Counted from the stretch's first letter, positions 9,404 through 16,065 are shown. The stretch: DNA of 64,000 nucleotides from a virus (IMGVR_UViG_3300042868_009074:186001-250000); one strand, 5' to 3'. Made by a program: numbers and translations. The notes: generated by a model not told the origin, from the sequence alone.

Positions 9404-9416
9404 TATACTTGTTCTA
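9404..9416 (+). promoter_or_regulatory. Extended -10 promoter giving a probable leaderless recA mRNA
   Basis: TGATATACT (an extended -10, hexamer 9404-9409) sits so that +1 falls on the A of the recA ATG at 9416. No ribosome site precedes that ATG. Leaderless mRNAs are common in actinobacteria. Confidence 0.55.
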
Positions 9417-10393
9417 TGGAAGAATCTAAATCACTTGAATTAGCGATTGCCCAACTCGAAAGACAATTTGGAATTGGTGCAGTAATGAAGTTAGGTGCTC
9501 ATACCTCAGAGCCTTGGCCATCAGTGTCAACGGGAGCACCAACGTTAGATAAGATACTAGGGATTGGCGGATTGCCACTAGGTCGTGTTGTAGAAATTTA
9601 TGGACCAGAATCATCTGGCAAATCTACAATTGCACTATCTACAGTAGCACAAGCTCAAAAGCAAGGACTACGTTGTGCATATATAGATGCCGAACATGCG
9701 TTAGATCCAGGTTACATGACTGCACTTGGTGTAGATCTAGATGAACTATTACTTGCGCAACCAGATTACGGCGAGCAAGCATTAGAGATTGTAGATAAGC
9801 TCATTAGGACCGGAGAGGTCGGCCTTATCGTTATAGACTCAGTTGCGGCACTTGTGCCCAAGGCAGAGCTTGAAGGCGATATGGAGGCCAACCAGATGGG
9901 TCTGCAGGCACGTATGATGTCTAAGGCATTACGTAAGATCGTAGCACTTGCTAACGAGCATAAAACTCTTGTTATATTTATTAACCAGCTTCGCATGAAG
10001 ATAGGTATCATGTTTGGTAACCCAGAGACCACTCCTGGTGGTCGAGCACTACCTTACGCAGCATCTGTACGTCTAGATATTCGCAAGAAAGAAGATCTTA
10101 AGGACAAGGCCGGCGATTCAATTGGAATTAAGGTCAAAGCTAAGGTTATCAAGAATAAGATGGCACCCCCACTTAAGGTAACTGAGTTTGATATCTATTA
10201 CGGTAAGGGTGTGGACATGTATGGTTCTTTGTTGGACCTTGGATTCATGTCTGGAATCTTTACACAAAAGGGAGCTTGGGTTTACTATAATGGTGAGATG
10301 TTTTCTCAAGGAAGAGACAACGCCATCAATAAGCTCAAAGAAGACGAGAATGTTTACAAAGAAATTGCTAAGCTTTTAGATTATGAAAGCTGA
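9416..10393 (+). CDS. recA: RecA recombinase
   Basis: 325 residues, slightly shorter than bacterial RecA (about 340-350). The core has the Walker A loop GPESSGKST (about 64-72), a VIDSVAAL Walker B strand, loop L2 around NQLRMKIG, and the signature region ALPYAASVRLDIRK. RecA coats ssDNA and catalyses strand exchange; in a phage it would serve recombination-dependent replication and repair. The start is the ATG at 9416 with no Shine-Dalgarno sequence. The C-terminal acidic tail of host RecA is reduced. Confidence 0.97.
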   Translation: MEESKSLELAIAQLERQFGIGAVMKLGAHTSEPWPSVSTGAPTLDKILGIGGLPLGRVVEIYGPESSGKSTIALSTVAQAQKQGLRCAYIDAEHALDPGYMTALGVDLDELLLAQPDYGEQALEIVDKLIRTGEVGLIVIDSVAALVPKAELEGDMEANQMGLQARMMSKALRKIVALANEHKTLVIFINQLRMKIGIMFGNPETTPGGRALPYAASVRLDIRKKEDLKDKAGDSIGIKVKAKVIKNKMAPPLKVTEFDIYYGKGVDMYGSLLDLGFMSGIFTQKGAWVYYNGEMFSQGRDNAINKLKEDENVYKEIAKLLDYES

Positions 10394-10541
10394 ACAACTA
10401 AAACTAGACCCTTGCCCTGAATGCCCAGTACCAATGAATGTTTTAATAAAACCATTGGCTGTTAAAGAAGGCGAATGTCAAAGCTTTGGAATCTCTTGTA
10501 GAGAGTGTGGCGAAAAATGGACCGAGGAAATAGAAGGTTGA
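10383..10541 (+). CDS. Small zinc-ribbon protein
   Basis: 52 residues overlapping the end of recA by 11 bases. Two Cys pairs, CPEC (11-14) and CREC (about 42-45), make a zinc ribbon. Probably translated by coupling with recA. Function unknown. Confidence 0.7.
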   Translation: MKAEQLKLDPCPECPVPMNVLIKPLAVKEGECQSFGISCRECGEKWTEEIEG

Positions 10542-10542
10542 T

Positions 10543-10683
10543 ATGTCGCTAGCTGGCTTTAGAAAAGTTACTAAAGGCGATGAGAACGGTATAGACCCTT
10601 GGTCAGTAAACTACTACTGGGATGGAGAGAAATGGGTTATCAAGAACTCAGATCAAGATCCACCAGTTGAAGATGTACCCTAA
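10543..10683 (+). CDS. Small acidic protein, unknown
   Basis: 46 residues (MSLAGFRKVTKGDENG...) with aromatic segments YYWDGEKW. The ATG comes one base after the preceding stop. Same operon as recA; no family recognised. Confidence 0.6.
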   Translation: MSLAGFRKVTKGDENGIDPWSVNYYWDGEKWVIKNSDQDPPVEDVP

Positions 10684-10743
10684 GATTAATCCCAACTTTC
10701 CCCGCAAATTTTTTTTGTAATTTTTAAGGTTAATGGAGTCTAT

Positions 10744-11007
10744 CTATTTCTTGCCACGGTTACGGCCACGGTTTATAGCTGGTGACTCTGGGACCATTCT
10801 GCCGTCTTTAGTGTGTGACATGTCTTTGCCACCCTTGCCCATAATCCCACGGCTACGACGTTCAGCTGATAACTCACGACGCTTTGCTAATTGCTCAGGC
10901 TTTGTGTTGAATGCCTTATTATAAGCGTCCTTCTTAGCCTTAGCTGCTGGGTTCTTAGAGTAGAACTGTGAAGATGATCTTGGCTTAGAAGCCTTACGTG
11001 GTGCCAT
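10744..11007 (-). CDS. Small highly basic protein
   Basis: 87 residues, very rich in Lys, Arg and Asn, with a KNPAAKAKKDAYNKAF core and an HTKDGR segment. Similar short basic proteins occur in other large phages as I recall, without a firm function. Nucleic-acid or capsid-interior binding would fit the charge. Two bases separate it from the next upstream gene. Confidence 0.75.
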   Translation of the reverse strand: MAPRKASKPRSSSQFYSKNPAAKAKKDAYNKAFNTKPEQLAKRRELSAERRSRGIMGKGGKDMSHTKDGRMVPESPAINRGRNRGKK

Positions 11008-11009
11008 TA

Positions 11010-11276
11010 TTACATCCTTAATGAACTTATATCATAGTTCGGATAATTTGAAGCTATATCTCTTGCTGCTGATGTATGAGATGATCCACCTTCTCTCATC
11101 CATTCATATTGTTTCTGAGGGCTAGCTACACTAGTGAAATCACCAGTAACTGTAATACCCTTAGATCTGTTCCTGTAGCTTCTTACGCCTGCTGCTACAC
11201 CCAAAGCTCCCATACCTCCAAGAGCCATTTTACCACCTGCTGATTTAGGTATGAGGCCAAATCTTGCTGAGGACAT
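11010..11276 (-). CDS. Small glycine-zipper protein
   Basis: 88 residues. The N-terminal part has a Gly/Ala zipper (KMALGGMGALGVAAG); the C-terminus is polar. Same style as the glycine-rich proteins in 0-7.5 kb and likely part of the same virion set. Operon with the basic protein 10744-11007. Confidence 0.75.
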   Translation of the reverse strand: MSSARFGLIPKSAGGKMALGGMGALGVAAGVRSYRNRSKGITVTGDFTSVASPQKQYEWMREGGSSHTSAARDIASNYPNYDISSLRM

Positions 11277-11345
11277 ATATCATTTCCTTGTCATTTTAGT
11301 GTACTATGTTAGTATAGTAAAACCATTTACGGAAAGATAGAACCT

Positions 11346-11639
11346 ATGAGCCTAAACTTTTGGGAACTAATCTATAAGTTCTTTAGTGAAGACCATGATG
11401 AAGGTAAAGATATCGTAGAATATCAGTTTGAGGGTATAGATGACAGTCAATGTGTCATCACTGCTCACAAAGAGGGTGAAAGTGTATTAGTTATTAATCT
11501 CATTGAAATGGATCAATGGGAAATGATTCAAGATATAGCTGATATCACAAACACCCAGATCTCAGATGTAGTTAAAGGATTATCTCCGCAAGAAATCGAT
11601 CAAATACGCCTGGATCTGGGTGAGATGGATTTAGATTAA
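11346..11639 (+). CDS. Acidic protein, unknown
   Basis: 97 residues, acidic (MSLNFWELIYKFFSEDHDEG), predicted alpha/beta. A single-gene plus-strand island between minus-strand genes, overlapping the end of the convergent gene by 9 bases. The AGAACCT upstream is only a weak ribosome site. Confidence 0.7.
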   Translation: MSLNFWELIYKFFSEDHDEGKDIVEYQFEGIDDSQCVITAHKEGESVLVINLIEMDQWEMIQDIADITNTQISDVVKGLSPQEIDQIRLDLGEMDLD

Positions 11640-12269
11640 CGCCATCTTACCTTTTGTGTCATTAAGGTAAGTCTTTTGATGAATATCGTATAATACGACT
11701 CCATATGCTTCTTGAGCGTAACGTTGTGTGGTTAACGGTGAAATCAATGTTGGAATCAACTGATTCACATGTGCGCAAGCTAATGGTGAGTATTTTAGGC
11801 TCTTGCCGTAGAGATTGTAGATCTTAGTCTTTTTATATACAGACTTAACTGTATTGCCGTATACCTTTTCTTGATCTTCTCGCAAGTTATTGATGAAAAC
11901 CGCCCCATCAAATGTGAAGCCATAATTCACATAGAGATCGAATAACATCTCACAGTCTTGACCATGACCTATAAAGATCTTTTTATTATATCCAGACTCA
12001 AAGCTATTCTTTAAGGACGGATATATCTCATTAGTCTTTTCTATTGAAAGTTTATTATTATTGTATGGTATTAGAGCTATATCATGTTCATTAGCAAATA
12101 ACTTAGTAAAGCTATTGGTAAGGGACTTAGTGAATAGTCTTTCGGATCCTAGGATCAGGTTGTCTTGTGTCTTTAATAGCACTTTTATATCCTTTGATTT
12201 GTTTGGCATTTGATTAATAGTTTCTCTTGTATCAGTAGGATTCTGAGAATCCATAGTTATCTGTGTCAT
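11631..12269 (-). CDS. Hypothetical protein, possible alpha/beta fold
   Basis: 212 residues. Strand-like segments IKVLLKT, DIALIPY and KKIFIGHGQDCEMLF suggest a Rossmann or hydrolase-like fold, but no catalytic motif can be fixed. The 5' end overlaps the upstream zinc-protein gene by 38 bases, so an internal ATG at about 12254 may be the true start. Confidence 0.7.
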   Translation of the reverse strand: MTQITMDSQNPTDTRETINQMPNKSKDIKVLLKTQDNLILGSERLFTKSLTNSFTKLFANEHDIALIPYNNNKLSIEKTNEIYPSLKNSFESGYNKKIFIGHGQDCEMLFDLYVNYGFTFDGAVFINNLREDQEKVYGNTVKSVYKKTKIYNLYGKSLKYSPLACAHVNQLIPTLISPLTTQRYAQEAYGVVLYDIHQKTYLNDTKGKMALI

Positions 12270-12450
12270 AGTCTAGGTATCTATCGTTATTTGAGTAACC
12301 ATAGTATACGGAAGCATATGTGTGGGCGTCTTCTATTGGTTCATCAGCATATACGAGACAGTCTGGACAACGTAGTGTTGTTTCAGCTGCGCCTTCATCT
12401 ATTATGAACTCTGATGAGCATTTTGTACAGGTGGTATATTCCATAGTCAT
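12232..12450 (-). CDS. Small zinc-ribbon protein with Tyr/Asp-rich tail
   Basis: 72 residues. CTKC and CPDC pairs form a zinc ribbon at the N-terminus; the tail (about 45-72) is Tyr, Asp and Asn rich and probably disordered. AAAAGGAT precedes the ATG. It heads a two-gene minus-strand operon. Confidence 0.7.
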   Translation of the reverse strand: MTMEYTTCTKCSSEFIIDEGAAETTLRCPDCLVYADEPIEDAHTYASVYYGYSNNDRYLDYDTDNYGFSESY

Positions 12451-12713
12451 TGGATTCTATCCTTTTGTTTTTTGGGGCGGATCATCGCCTTTGTGGTTAG
12501 TGAGTGAAACATTATCGGTTGATTTGTGGTTTGTCAACCTAGGTGGGAATATTTGTAAGAAAAATTTTTTGGACTGTAATGATTGTATGTGAACCTATAT
12601 ATACATATATAAAAGTCATATAGGGGAAAAGTTGAGAAAATTTATAAAGGGGTAATAGTATATTATATGTATATGTTTATATCTTTAACATGCCCACCGG
12701 GTCTATGTAGGAT
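12451..12713. other. AT-rich divergent intergenic region
   Basis: About 260 bases between the minus-strand zinc gene and the first array promoter. It is full of TATATA tracts and holds one degenerate copy of the array element (TTTATATCTTTAACATG near 12675). No credible gene was found. Confidence 0.6.
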
Positions 12714-12739
12714 ATATATATGTTTTAAAGTTTATAATG
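12714..12739 (+). promoter_or_regulatory. Array promoter 1 (divergent copy)
   Basis: TATATATGTTTTAAAG followed by TTTATAATG, upstream of gene 12767. Confidence 0.6.
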
Positions 12740-12766
12740 TCACTATGAGTACTAGGAGGTACCGAC

Positions 12767-12961
12767 ATGTCCCTATTCACACCACTAACACAAGCCGAGT
12801 TCGAGGCTAAGTGCGCTGCAAAGCGTGCGAAAGGCGTATCAGCACGTCAGAAGAACAACGCACAAGTAACTGCAGTAACACAGCAGGTACGCATGCAAGT
12901 AGTACAACCAGCGTTGGGCTACATCACAGCTCGCGACAAGAGCGTCCCTACAACCATCTAG
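12767..12961 (+). CDS. Array micro-protein, paralogue A1
   Basis: 64 residues, basic and Ala/Gln-rich, start MSLFTPLTQAEFEAKCAAKR. A close paralogue of 13403-13597: the same length, near-identical ends, and the same upstream AGGAGGTACCGAC and downstream hairpin. Predicted helical. A duplicated whole unit; function unknown. Confidence 0.85.
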   Translation: MSLFTPLTQAEFEAKCAAKRAKGVSARQKNNAQVTAVTQQVRMQVVQPALGYITARDKSVPTTI

Positions 12962-12979
12962 TCTTCGGACTGCTCTGGT

Positions 12980-13008
12980 CCCTCACTTCCCCGTAAGGGG
13001 GGTGAGGG
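12980..13008 (+). terminator. GC-rich 3' hairpin of unit 1
   Basis: CCCTCAC pairs with GTGAGGG around CCCC-GTAA-GGGG. No T tract follows. An identical copy lies at 13616-13644. Confidence 0.65.
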
Positions 13009-13017
13009 TTAAAGGAG

Positions 13018-13039
13018 TATATATCTTTAAATTATAGTA
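13018..13039 (+). promoter_or_regulatory. Array promoter 2
   Basis: TATATATCTTTAAAT-TATAGTA, near the best form. Confidence 0.75.
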
Positions 13040-13061
13040 TGCTCGTGAAAGGAGTATTATC

Positions 13062-13208
13062 ATGTTTACACTATTAACATCATTGTTCACTATCATCGGA
13101 TTCGCACTCACCAAGGGTGTATGGATCTTCGGTGCGTACACGCTCGTACGTAAGTACGACGTAGTGAACGTAATCAAGGCTCGCGTTCAGGACTCTTCGG
13201 AGTTCTGA
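13062..13208 (+). CDS. Array micro-protein with one membrane segment
   Basis: 48 residues (MFTLLTSLFTIIGFALTKGV...). The N-terminal 25 residues form a hydrophobic helix, followed by a basic tail. Preceded by GAAAGGAG. Function unknown. Confidence 0.75.
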   Translation: MFTLLTSLFTIIGFALTKGVWIFGAYTLVRKYDVVNVIKARVQDSSEF

Positions 13209-13226
13209 GCGTAAGCTAAGAAAAGG

Positions 13227-13250
13227 TATATATATTTAAATCTTATAGTG
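13227..13250 (+). promoter_or_regulatory. Array promoter 3
   Basis: TATATATATTTAAATC-TTATAGTG. Confidence 0.75.
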
Positions 13251-13296
13251 AGCAGCAATGCACACGTGTCGTTAGAGTTTGTATTTAGGAGGAACA

Positions 13297-13320
13297 ATGT
13301 CAGCAACCGTTCAGGTCTAG
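13297..13320 (+). CDS. Seven-residue peptide gene MSATVQV
   Basis: ATG at 13297 with an excellent ribosome site TAGGAGGAACA, then seven codons and TAG. It has its own array promoter about 46 bases upstream. It could be a real micro-peptide, a leader, or a decayed member of the array. Confidence 0.5.
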   Translation: MSATVQV

Positions 13321-13350
13321 AGTTGAGGTGTGTTGTTGTTTCAACAATGT

Positions 13351-13374
13351 TATATATCTTTAAATATTATAGTG
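13351..13374 (+). promoter_or_regulatory. Array promoter 4
   Basis: TATATATCTTTAAATA-TTATAGTG. Confidence 0.75.
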
Positions 13375-13402
13375 TCTCTATTAGTACTTAGGAGGTACAG
13401 AC

Positions 13403-13597
13403 ATGTCATTATTCACACCACTATCACAGGCCGAGTTCGAGGCTGCGTGCGCTGCAAAGCGTGCGAAAGGCGTCCAAGCACGTCAGAAGAACAACGCTGC
13501 AGTCCAGGCTGTATCACAGCAGGTACGTATGCAGGTCATTGCTCCGGCAATGGGTTACATCACGACTCGTGACAAGAGCGTTCCAACAACCATCTAG
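13403..13597 (+). CDS. Array micro-protein, paralogue A2
   Basis: 64 residues, start MSLFTPLSQAEFEAACAAKR, differing from 12767-12961 by conservative changes. Leader and 3' hairpin are also conserved, so the whole promoter-gene-hairpin unit was duplicated. Function unknown. Confidence 0.85.
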   Translation: MSLFTPLSQAEFEAACAAKRAKGVQARQKNNAAVQAVSQQVRMQVIAPAMGYITTRDKSVPTTI

Positions 13598-13615
13598 TCT
13601 TCGGACTACTCTGGT

Positions 13616-13644
13616 CCCTCACTTCCCCGTAAGGGGGGTGAGGG
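13616..13644 (+). terminator. GC-rich 3' hairpin, duplicate of 12980-13008
   Basis: Same sequence and position relative to its gene as the copy after 12961. Confidence 0.65.
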
Positions 13645-13653
13645 TTAAAGGAG

Positions 13654-13678
13654 TATATATCCTTTAAATCTTATAGTG
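13654..13678 (+). promoter_or_regulatory. Array promoter 5
   Basis: TATATATCCTTTAAATC-TTATAGTG. Confidence 0.75.
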
Positions 13679-13717
13679 ACGCAAGGAAACCCAAGTACTT
13701 GTATCAGAAAGGTAAAC

Positions 13718-13969
13718 ATGTTTACATTAGCGCAAGTTGACGCACTCATCAACACGGCTATCAGCAAGGGCGATCTGCTCCACTACAACGGTGGTCAGGC
13801 TTACATCCGTTACGGTAACAACGTGATCATCATTGATCATGCTTGTCTTCCAGTAACAATGGAAGTCCACACCGGTGGATGGGCAGAGTCCTACATTGCA
13901 GAAAACCGTGGTGGTGGATACACTCACCACACGTCGCACTTGGCCGAGCTCCATCCGGAACTCGTCTAA
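13718..13969 (+). CDS. Array protein, unknown
   Basis: 83 residues from the ATG at 13718 (AGAAAGG upstream); the earlier ATG lies in the promoter. Compact alpha/beta-looking sequence with NVIIIDHACLPV and a His/Gly-rich end. No family recognised. Confidence 0.8.
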   Translation: MFTLAQVDALINTAISKGDLLHYNGGQAYIRYGNNVIIIDHACLPVTMEVHTGGWAESYIAENRGGGYTHHTSHLAELHPELV

Positions 13970-13977
13970 TCGCCAGC

Positions 13978-14002
13978 CTGTTCCCCCGCAAGGGGGACGG
14001 GC
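13978..14002 (+). terminator. 3' hairpin with GNRA loop
   Basis: GTTCCCCC-GCAA-GGGGGAC hairpin right after the stop; no T tract. Confidence 0.6.
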
Positions 14003-14009
14003 ACCAAGG

Positions 14010-14033
14010 ATTATAGTTCTTTAAATTATAGTA
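14010..14033 (+). promoter_or_regulatory. Array promoter 6
   Basis: ATTATAGTTCTTTAAAT-TATAGTA. Confidence 0.65.
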
Positions 14034-14057
14034 TGAATTCCATGAAAGGGGATAAAC

Positions 14058-14162
14058 GTGAAGACTTTACGTTCTGCGTACTATGTTACGTACATCGTGT
14101 CAGCGATTCTTTCGTTCGTTGCTTTGGCTTTTGCCTACAAGCATCGCGACGAGATTCTCTGA
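14058..14162 (+). CDS. Array micro-protein, single membrane helix
   Basis: 34 residues from a GTG preceded by GAAAGGGG. Almost entirely one hydrophobic helix (YVTYIVSAILSFVALAFAY) with a charged tail. Confidence 0.65.
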   Translation: MKTLRSAYYVTYIVSAILSFVALAFAYKHRDEIL

Positions 14163-14214
14163 CCAACCGCTCCGGCTGCCTCTCCCCCAGGCAAGTCGGG
14201 TAAGTCGGTTACTG

Positions 14215-14235
14215 TTATATATCTTTAGTTTATAG
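14215..14235 (+). promoter_or_regulatory. Array promoter 7
   Basis: TTATATATCTTTAGTTTATAG; heads a non-coding unit. Confidence 0.65.
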
Positions 14236-14291
14236 CCCACTATCACGGCTAGCCTATGTCCACATAGTGGGATAGGGTAGGCATAGTGATG
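14236..14291 (+). ncRNA. Array small RNA, family I copy A
   Basis: Non-coding unit directly after promoter 7. CCCACTAT pairs with ATAGTGGG, and GCCTA with TAGGC. It shares CCACTATCACG, CACATAGTG and TAGTGAT with the unit at 17656-17718, and the first block with 15701-15722. Confidence 0.5.
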
Positions 14292-14312
14292 TATATATGT
14301 ATGTATGTATTG

Positions 14313-14333
14313 TACATACCTTTAAATCATAGT
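14313..14333 (+). promoter_or_regulatory. Array promoter 8
   Basis: TACATACCTTTAAATCATAGTA. Confidence 0.6.
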
Positions 14334-14411
14334 ATGAGCGATATGCAACTGGGTACCAGAGCTATCGTGGACTTGGTCTTTACTTCCCTTTTGGGAGGTA
14401 GAGACTACTGA
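14334..14411 (+). CDS. Possible 25-residue leaderless micro-ORF, or non-coding unit
   Basis: An ATG lies just after TATAGT and opens 25 codons (MSDMQLGTRAIVDLVFTSLL...) with no ribosome site. The DNA contains a CTGGGTACCAG palindrome also present in non-coding unit 16652-16770, so an RNA function is at least as likely. Confidence 0.3.
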   Translation: MSDMQLGTRAIVDLVFTSLLGGRDY

Positions 14412-14412
14412 T

Positions 14413-14434
14413 TTATATATCTTTAAATTATAGT
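14413..14434 (+). promoter_or_regulatory. Array promoter 9
   Basis: TTATATATCTTTAAAT-TATAGTT. Confidence 0.75.
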
Positions 14435-14455
14435 TTGCTCGTGAAAGGAGTTATT

Positions 14456-14617
14456 ATGTGGACATGTGGACACTGCACTAAGGAAATTGAAGACAAGTAT
14501 GATTACTGTGGATGGTGTGAATACTGTGGATGCACGTTGGATGATCATCGTTGCGTTTGCAAATGTGGTTCTACCGATGTGGAAGATCATGATTGCACTG
14601 GAGTTGGCTCAGCGTAA
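14456..14617 (+). CDS. Array Cys-rich zinc micro-protein
   Basis: 53 residues from the ATG at 14456 (GAAAGGAG upstream). Nine or more Cys (CGHC, CGWCEYCGC, CVCKCG) plus His, enough for two zinc sites in a tandem ribbon. Function unknown. Confidence 0.8.
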   Translation: MWTCGHCTKEIEDKYDYCGWCEYCGCTLDDHRCVCKCGSTDVEDHDCTGVGSA

Positions 14618-14636
14618 GCTGGGTTAACTTCCCTGA

Positions 14637-14660
14637 TTTATATACCTTTAAATTTCATAG
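14637..14660 (+). promoter_or_regulatory. Array promoter 10
   Basis: TTTATATACCTTTAAATT-TCATAG. Confidence 0.7.
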
Positions 14661-14679
14661 AGAACTTAGGAGGTTCATT

Positions 14680-14850
14680 ATGGCTAAGAAAGCTATTATC
14701 TGTCGGCACTCTATCTGGTCGTTGATTAGCGACGATTCACGTCGTGCACTCATCACCCTCATCGAGGCTAACGTTGAGTTTGCTAATCGTCAGCTCAAGT
14801 TTGAGTTGGTTAATGGTCAGCTCAAGAAGGCCCCAGCGAAAGCTGGGTAA
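14680..14850 (+). CDS. Array micro-protein ending KKAPAKAG
   Basis: 56 residues from the ATG at 14680 (TTAGGAGG upstream). Helical, with basic and hydrophobic residues. The last eight residues KKAPAKAG are shared with the 17868-18020 product because both are encoded by the same 3' hairpin (CCCAGC-GAAA-GCTGGG). Confidence 0.8.
   Translation: MAKKAIICRHSIWSLISDDSRRALITLIEANVEFANRQLKFELVNGQLKKAPAKAG
14831..14846 (+). terminator. Hairpin with GAAA loop overlapping the gene end
   Basis: CCCAGC-GAAA-GCTGGG, in the last codons of gene 14680-14850; repeated at 18001-18016. Confidence 0.6.
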
Positions 14851-14860
14851 CCTTCAACTA

Positions 14861-14883
14861 TTTATATATCTTTAAATTATAGT
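14861..14883 (+). promoter_or_regulatory. Array promoter 11
   Basis: TTTATATATCTTTAAAT-TATAGT. Confidence 0.75.
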
Positions 14884-14907
14884 ATGTCCCTACAGAATGG
14901 AGATTAC

Positions 14908-15162
14908 ATGTATTACGTGTATCTACGACGTCGTATTGCGGTAGCAGTTGTACTGTTTATCGCCTTTATCCCAGTCATCAAGGTGCTCGTTCAAGAGCCA
15001 CCTGCCGATTGCGACCATGCATTGCATGTTGTTGCAAGAGGCGAGACTATTTGGTCAATCGCACATGCGCATTGCACCTCCGGTATCATCACCGCCATTG
15101 ATCAATTGGTAGATCAGTATGGTGGTGTTATCGATGTCGGTGACCGCATTCAGTTGCCTTGA
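14908..15162 (+). CDS. Membrane-anchored LysM protein
   Basis: 84 residues from the ATG at 14908, chosen for its GGAGA site; an ATG at 14884 abuts the promoter. A hydrophobic helix (about 9-27) is followed by a LysM-like domain (about 40-84: HVVARGETIWSIA ... VDVGDRIQLP pattern). LysM binds peptidoglycan. Topology would place the domain outside the membrane. It may aid lysis or modify the envelope; inference. Confidence 0.8.
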   Translation: MYYVYLRRRIAVAVVLFIAFIPVIKVLVQEPPADCDHALHVVARGETIWSIAHAHCTSGIITAIDQLVDQYGGVIDVGDRIQLP

Positions 15163-15210
15163 CCAGGTCAAGTACACTCAGCCTTTTAGGTTGGGTGTAT
15201 TTGGCTATTG

Positions 15211-15234
15211 TATATATCTTTAAATCTTATAGTG
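15211..15234 (+). promoter_or_regulatory. Array promoter 12
   Basis: TATATATCTTTAAATC-TTATAGTG. Confidence 0.75.
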
Positions 15235-15240
15235 GGAGAG

Positions 15241-15312
15241 ATGGCACAGACAAGACTCATCCCGCTGCAGACGTGCAGTCCGGTTCGTCATGAACTGGGA
15301 TCTTGTTGGTAG
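15241..15312 (+). CDS. Possible 23-residue micro-peptide gene
   Basis: ATG at 15241 after GTGGGAGAG, giving MAQTRLIPLQTCSPVRHELG... and TAG. The stop sits at the foot of a long hairpin (AGTCACTG/CAGTGACT around CCGCT/AGCGG, about 15310-15350), matching the stop-at-hairpin pattern of the array. Confidence 0.45.
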   Translation: MAQTRLIPLQTCSPVRHELGSCW

Positions 15313-15362
15313 TCACTGATCTTACCCGCTTAAGAGCGGTGCAGTGACTATTTACCTAATTG

Positions 15363-15385
15363 TTATATATCTTTAAATTATAGAG
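15363..15385 (+). promoter_or_regulatory. Array promoter 13
   Basis: TTATATATCTTTAAAT-TATAGAG; followed by a non-coding unit with the hairpin GCACTG/CAGTGC. Confidence 0.7.
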
Positions 15386-15442
15386 TGAGAAGCAATTGCA
15401 AACCGATGGGGCACTGGACTGCAGTGCATTGTTTCTTATTGT
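15386..15442 (+). ncRNA. Short non-coding array unit
   Basis: 57 bases between two promoters. No ribosome site is seen; one clear hairpin GCACTG-GACTG-CAGTGC. Confidence 0.4.
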
Positions 15443-15467
15443 GTATATATCTTTAAATTTTATAGTG
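15443..15467 (+). promoter_or_regulatory. Array promoter 14
   Basis: GTATATATCTTTAAATT-TTATAGTG. Confidence 0.75.
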
Positions 15468-15488
15468 TGACTTGTGAAAGGAGTTATT

Positions 15489-15668
15489 ATGTCTAATGTA
15501 GACGAAGACGGACGTGGAGCATGTGTGAAATGTGGTCGTAATCAAGTATTGATTGATGAACTATGTGAAATGTGTGACAATGGGTTCACCCTAAAGGAAA
15601 TCAACATGTTTGAAACATGGTTGGCCGTTGGGGCACCCGGCGAGACCCCCTGGAGTAATCCAGGGTAA
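15489..15668 (+). CDS. Array zinc-ribbon micro-protein
   Basis: 59 residues from the ATG at 15489 (GAAAGGAG). CVKC and CEMC make one zinc site, then a helix. The TAA stop lies in the loop of a CCCTGGA/TCCAGGG hairpin. Confidence 0.8.
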   Translation: MSNVDEDGRGACVKCGRNQVLIDELCEMCDNGFTLKEINMFETWLAVGAPGETPWSNPG

Positions 15669-15679
15669 GTCCGTTGTAT

Positions 15680-15700
15680 TTATACACCTTTAGTCCATAG
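15680..15700 (+). promoter_or_regulatory. Array promoter 15
   Basis: TTATACACCTTTAGTCCATAG; heads the shortest non-coding unit. Confidence 0.6.
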
Positions 15701-15722
15701 TCCACTATCACGCGCAGGGTGA
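15701..15722 (+). ncRNA. Array small RNA, family I copy B (minimal)
   Basis: TCCACTATCACG then GGGTGAT, able to form ATCAC/GTGAT; only about 22 bases before the next promoter. Confidence 0.35.
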
Positions 15723-15747
15723 TTATATATCTTTAAATACTTTAGTG
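15723..15747 (+). promoter_or_regulatory. Array promoter 16
   Basis: TTATATATCTTTAAATA-CTTTAGTG. Confidence 0.7.
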
Positions 15748-15764
15748 AACTAAGGAGGTTCATT

Positions 15765-15920
15765 ATGTATTATGATTTTGACAAAGATGCTTGGTATTGT
15801 TCGACTTGTCACATCGATCTCAAGCAGATGGTTATTGACTATGACCCAGATTGTGGTGAATGCGAGTCTGCCATTTACACACTTCTGGTCAGTGGTGATC
15901 ACGACGTTTCGGCGTCGTGA
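15765..15920 (+). CDS. Array zinc-binding micro-protein
   Basis: 51 residues from the ATG at 15765 (TAAGGAGG upstream). CSTCH and CGEC supply a zinc site. The last codons and TGA are the 3' arm of a hairpin ATCACGACG/CGTCGTGAT. Confidence 0.75.
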   Translation: MYYDFDKDAWYCSTCHIDLKQMVIDYDPDCGECESAIYTLLVSGDHDVSAS

Positions 15921-15931
15921 TTATCCACTTG

Positions 15932-15956
15932 TATATATCTTTTAAATTTTATAGTG
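15932..15956 (+). promoter_or_regulatory. Array promoter 17
   Basis: TATATATCTTTTAAATT-TTATAGTG. Confidence 0.7.
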
Positions 15957-16065
15957 AGTTGCCAACAAAACCAACCAGCGAAGTGGTTCTTCGGGTCTAG
16001 CACAGCACTAGGCGATAATGCAACTAAGATCTTCGGGAGTCATTCTCCCGAGGATCTATGCTGAA
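15953..16065 (+). ncRNA. Structured non-coding array unit
   Basis: No ribosome site or useful frame. Hairpins AACCA/TGGTT and AGATC...CGGGAG/CTCCCG...GATCT near 16028-16058. A probable small RNA of about 110 bases. Confidence 0.5.

Noticed and set aside
12451-12600. Plus-strand 90-residue frame starting near 12320
   Set aside because: Antisense to the zinc-ribbon gene, with no ribosome site.
15413-15460. ATG-initiated 16-codon frame in unit 13
   Set aside because: No ribosome site and it reads through the next promoter.
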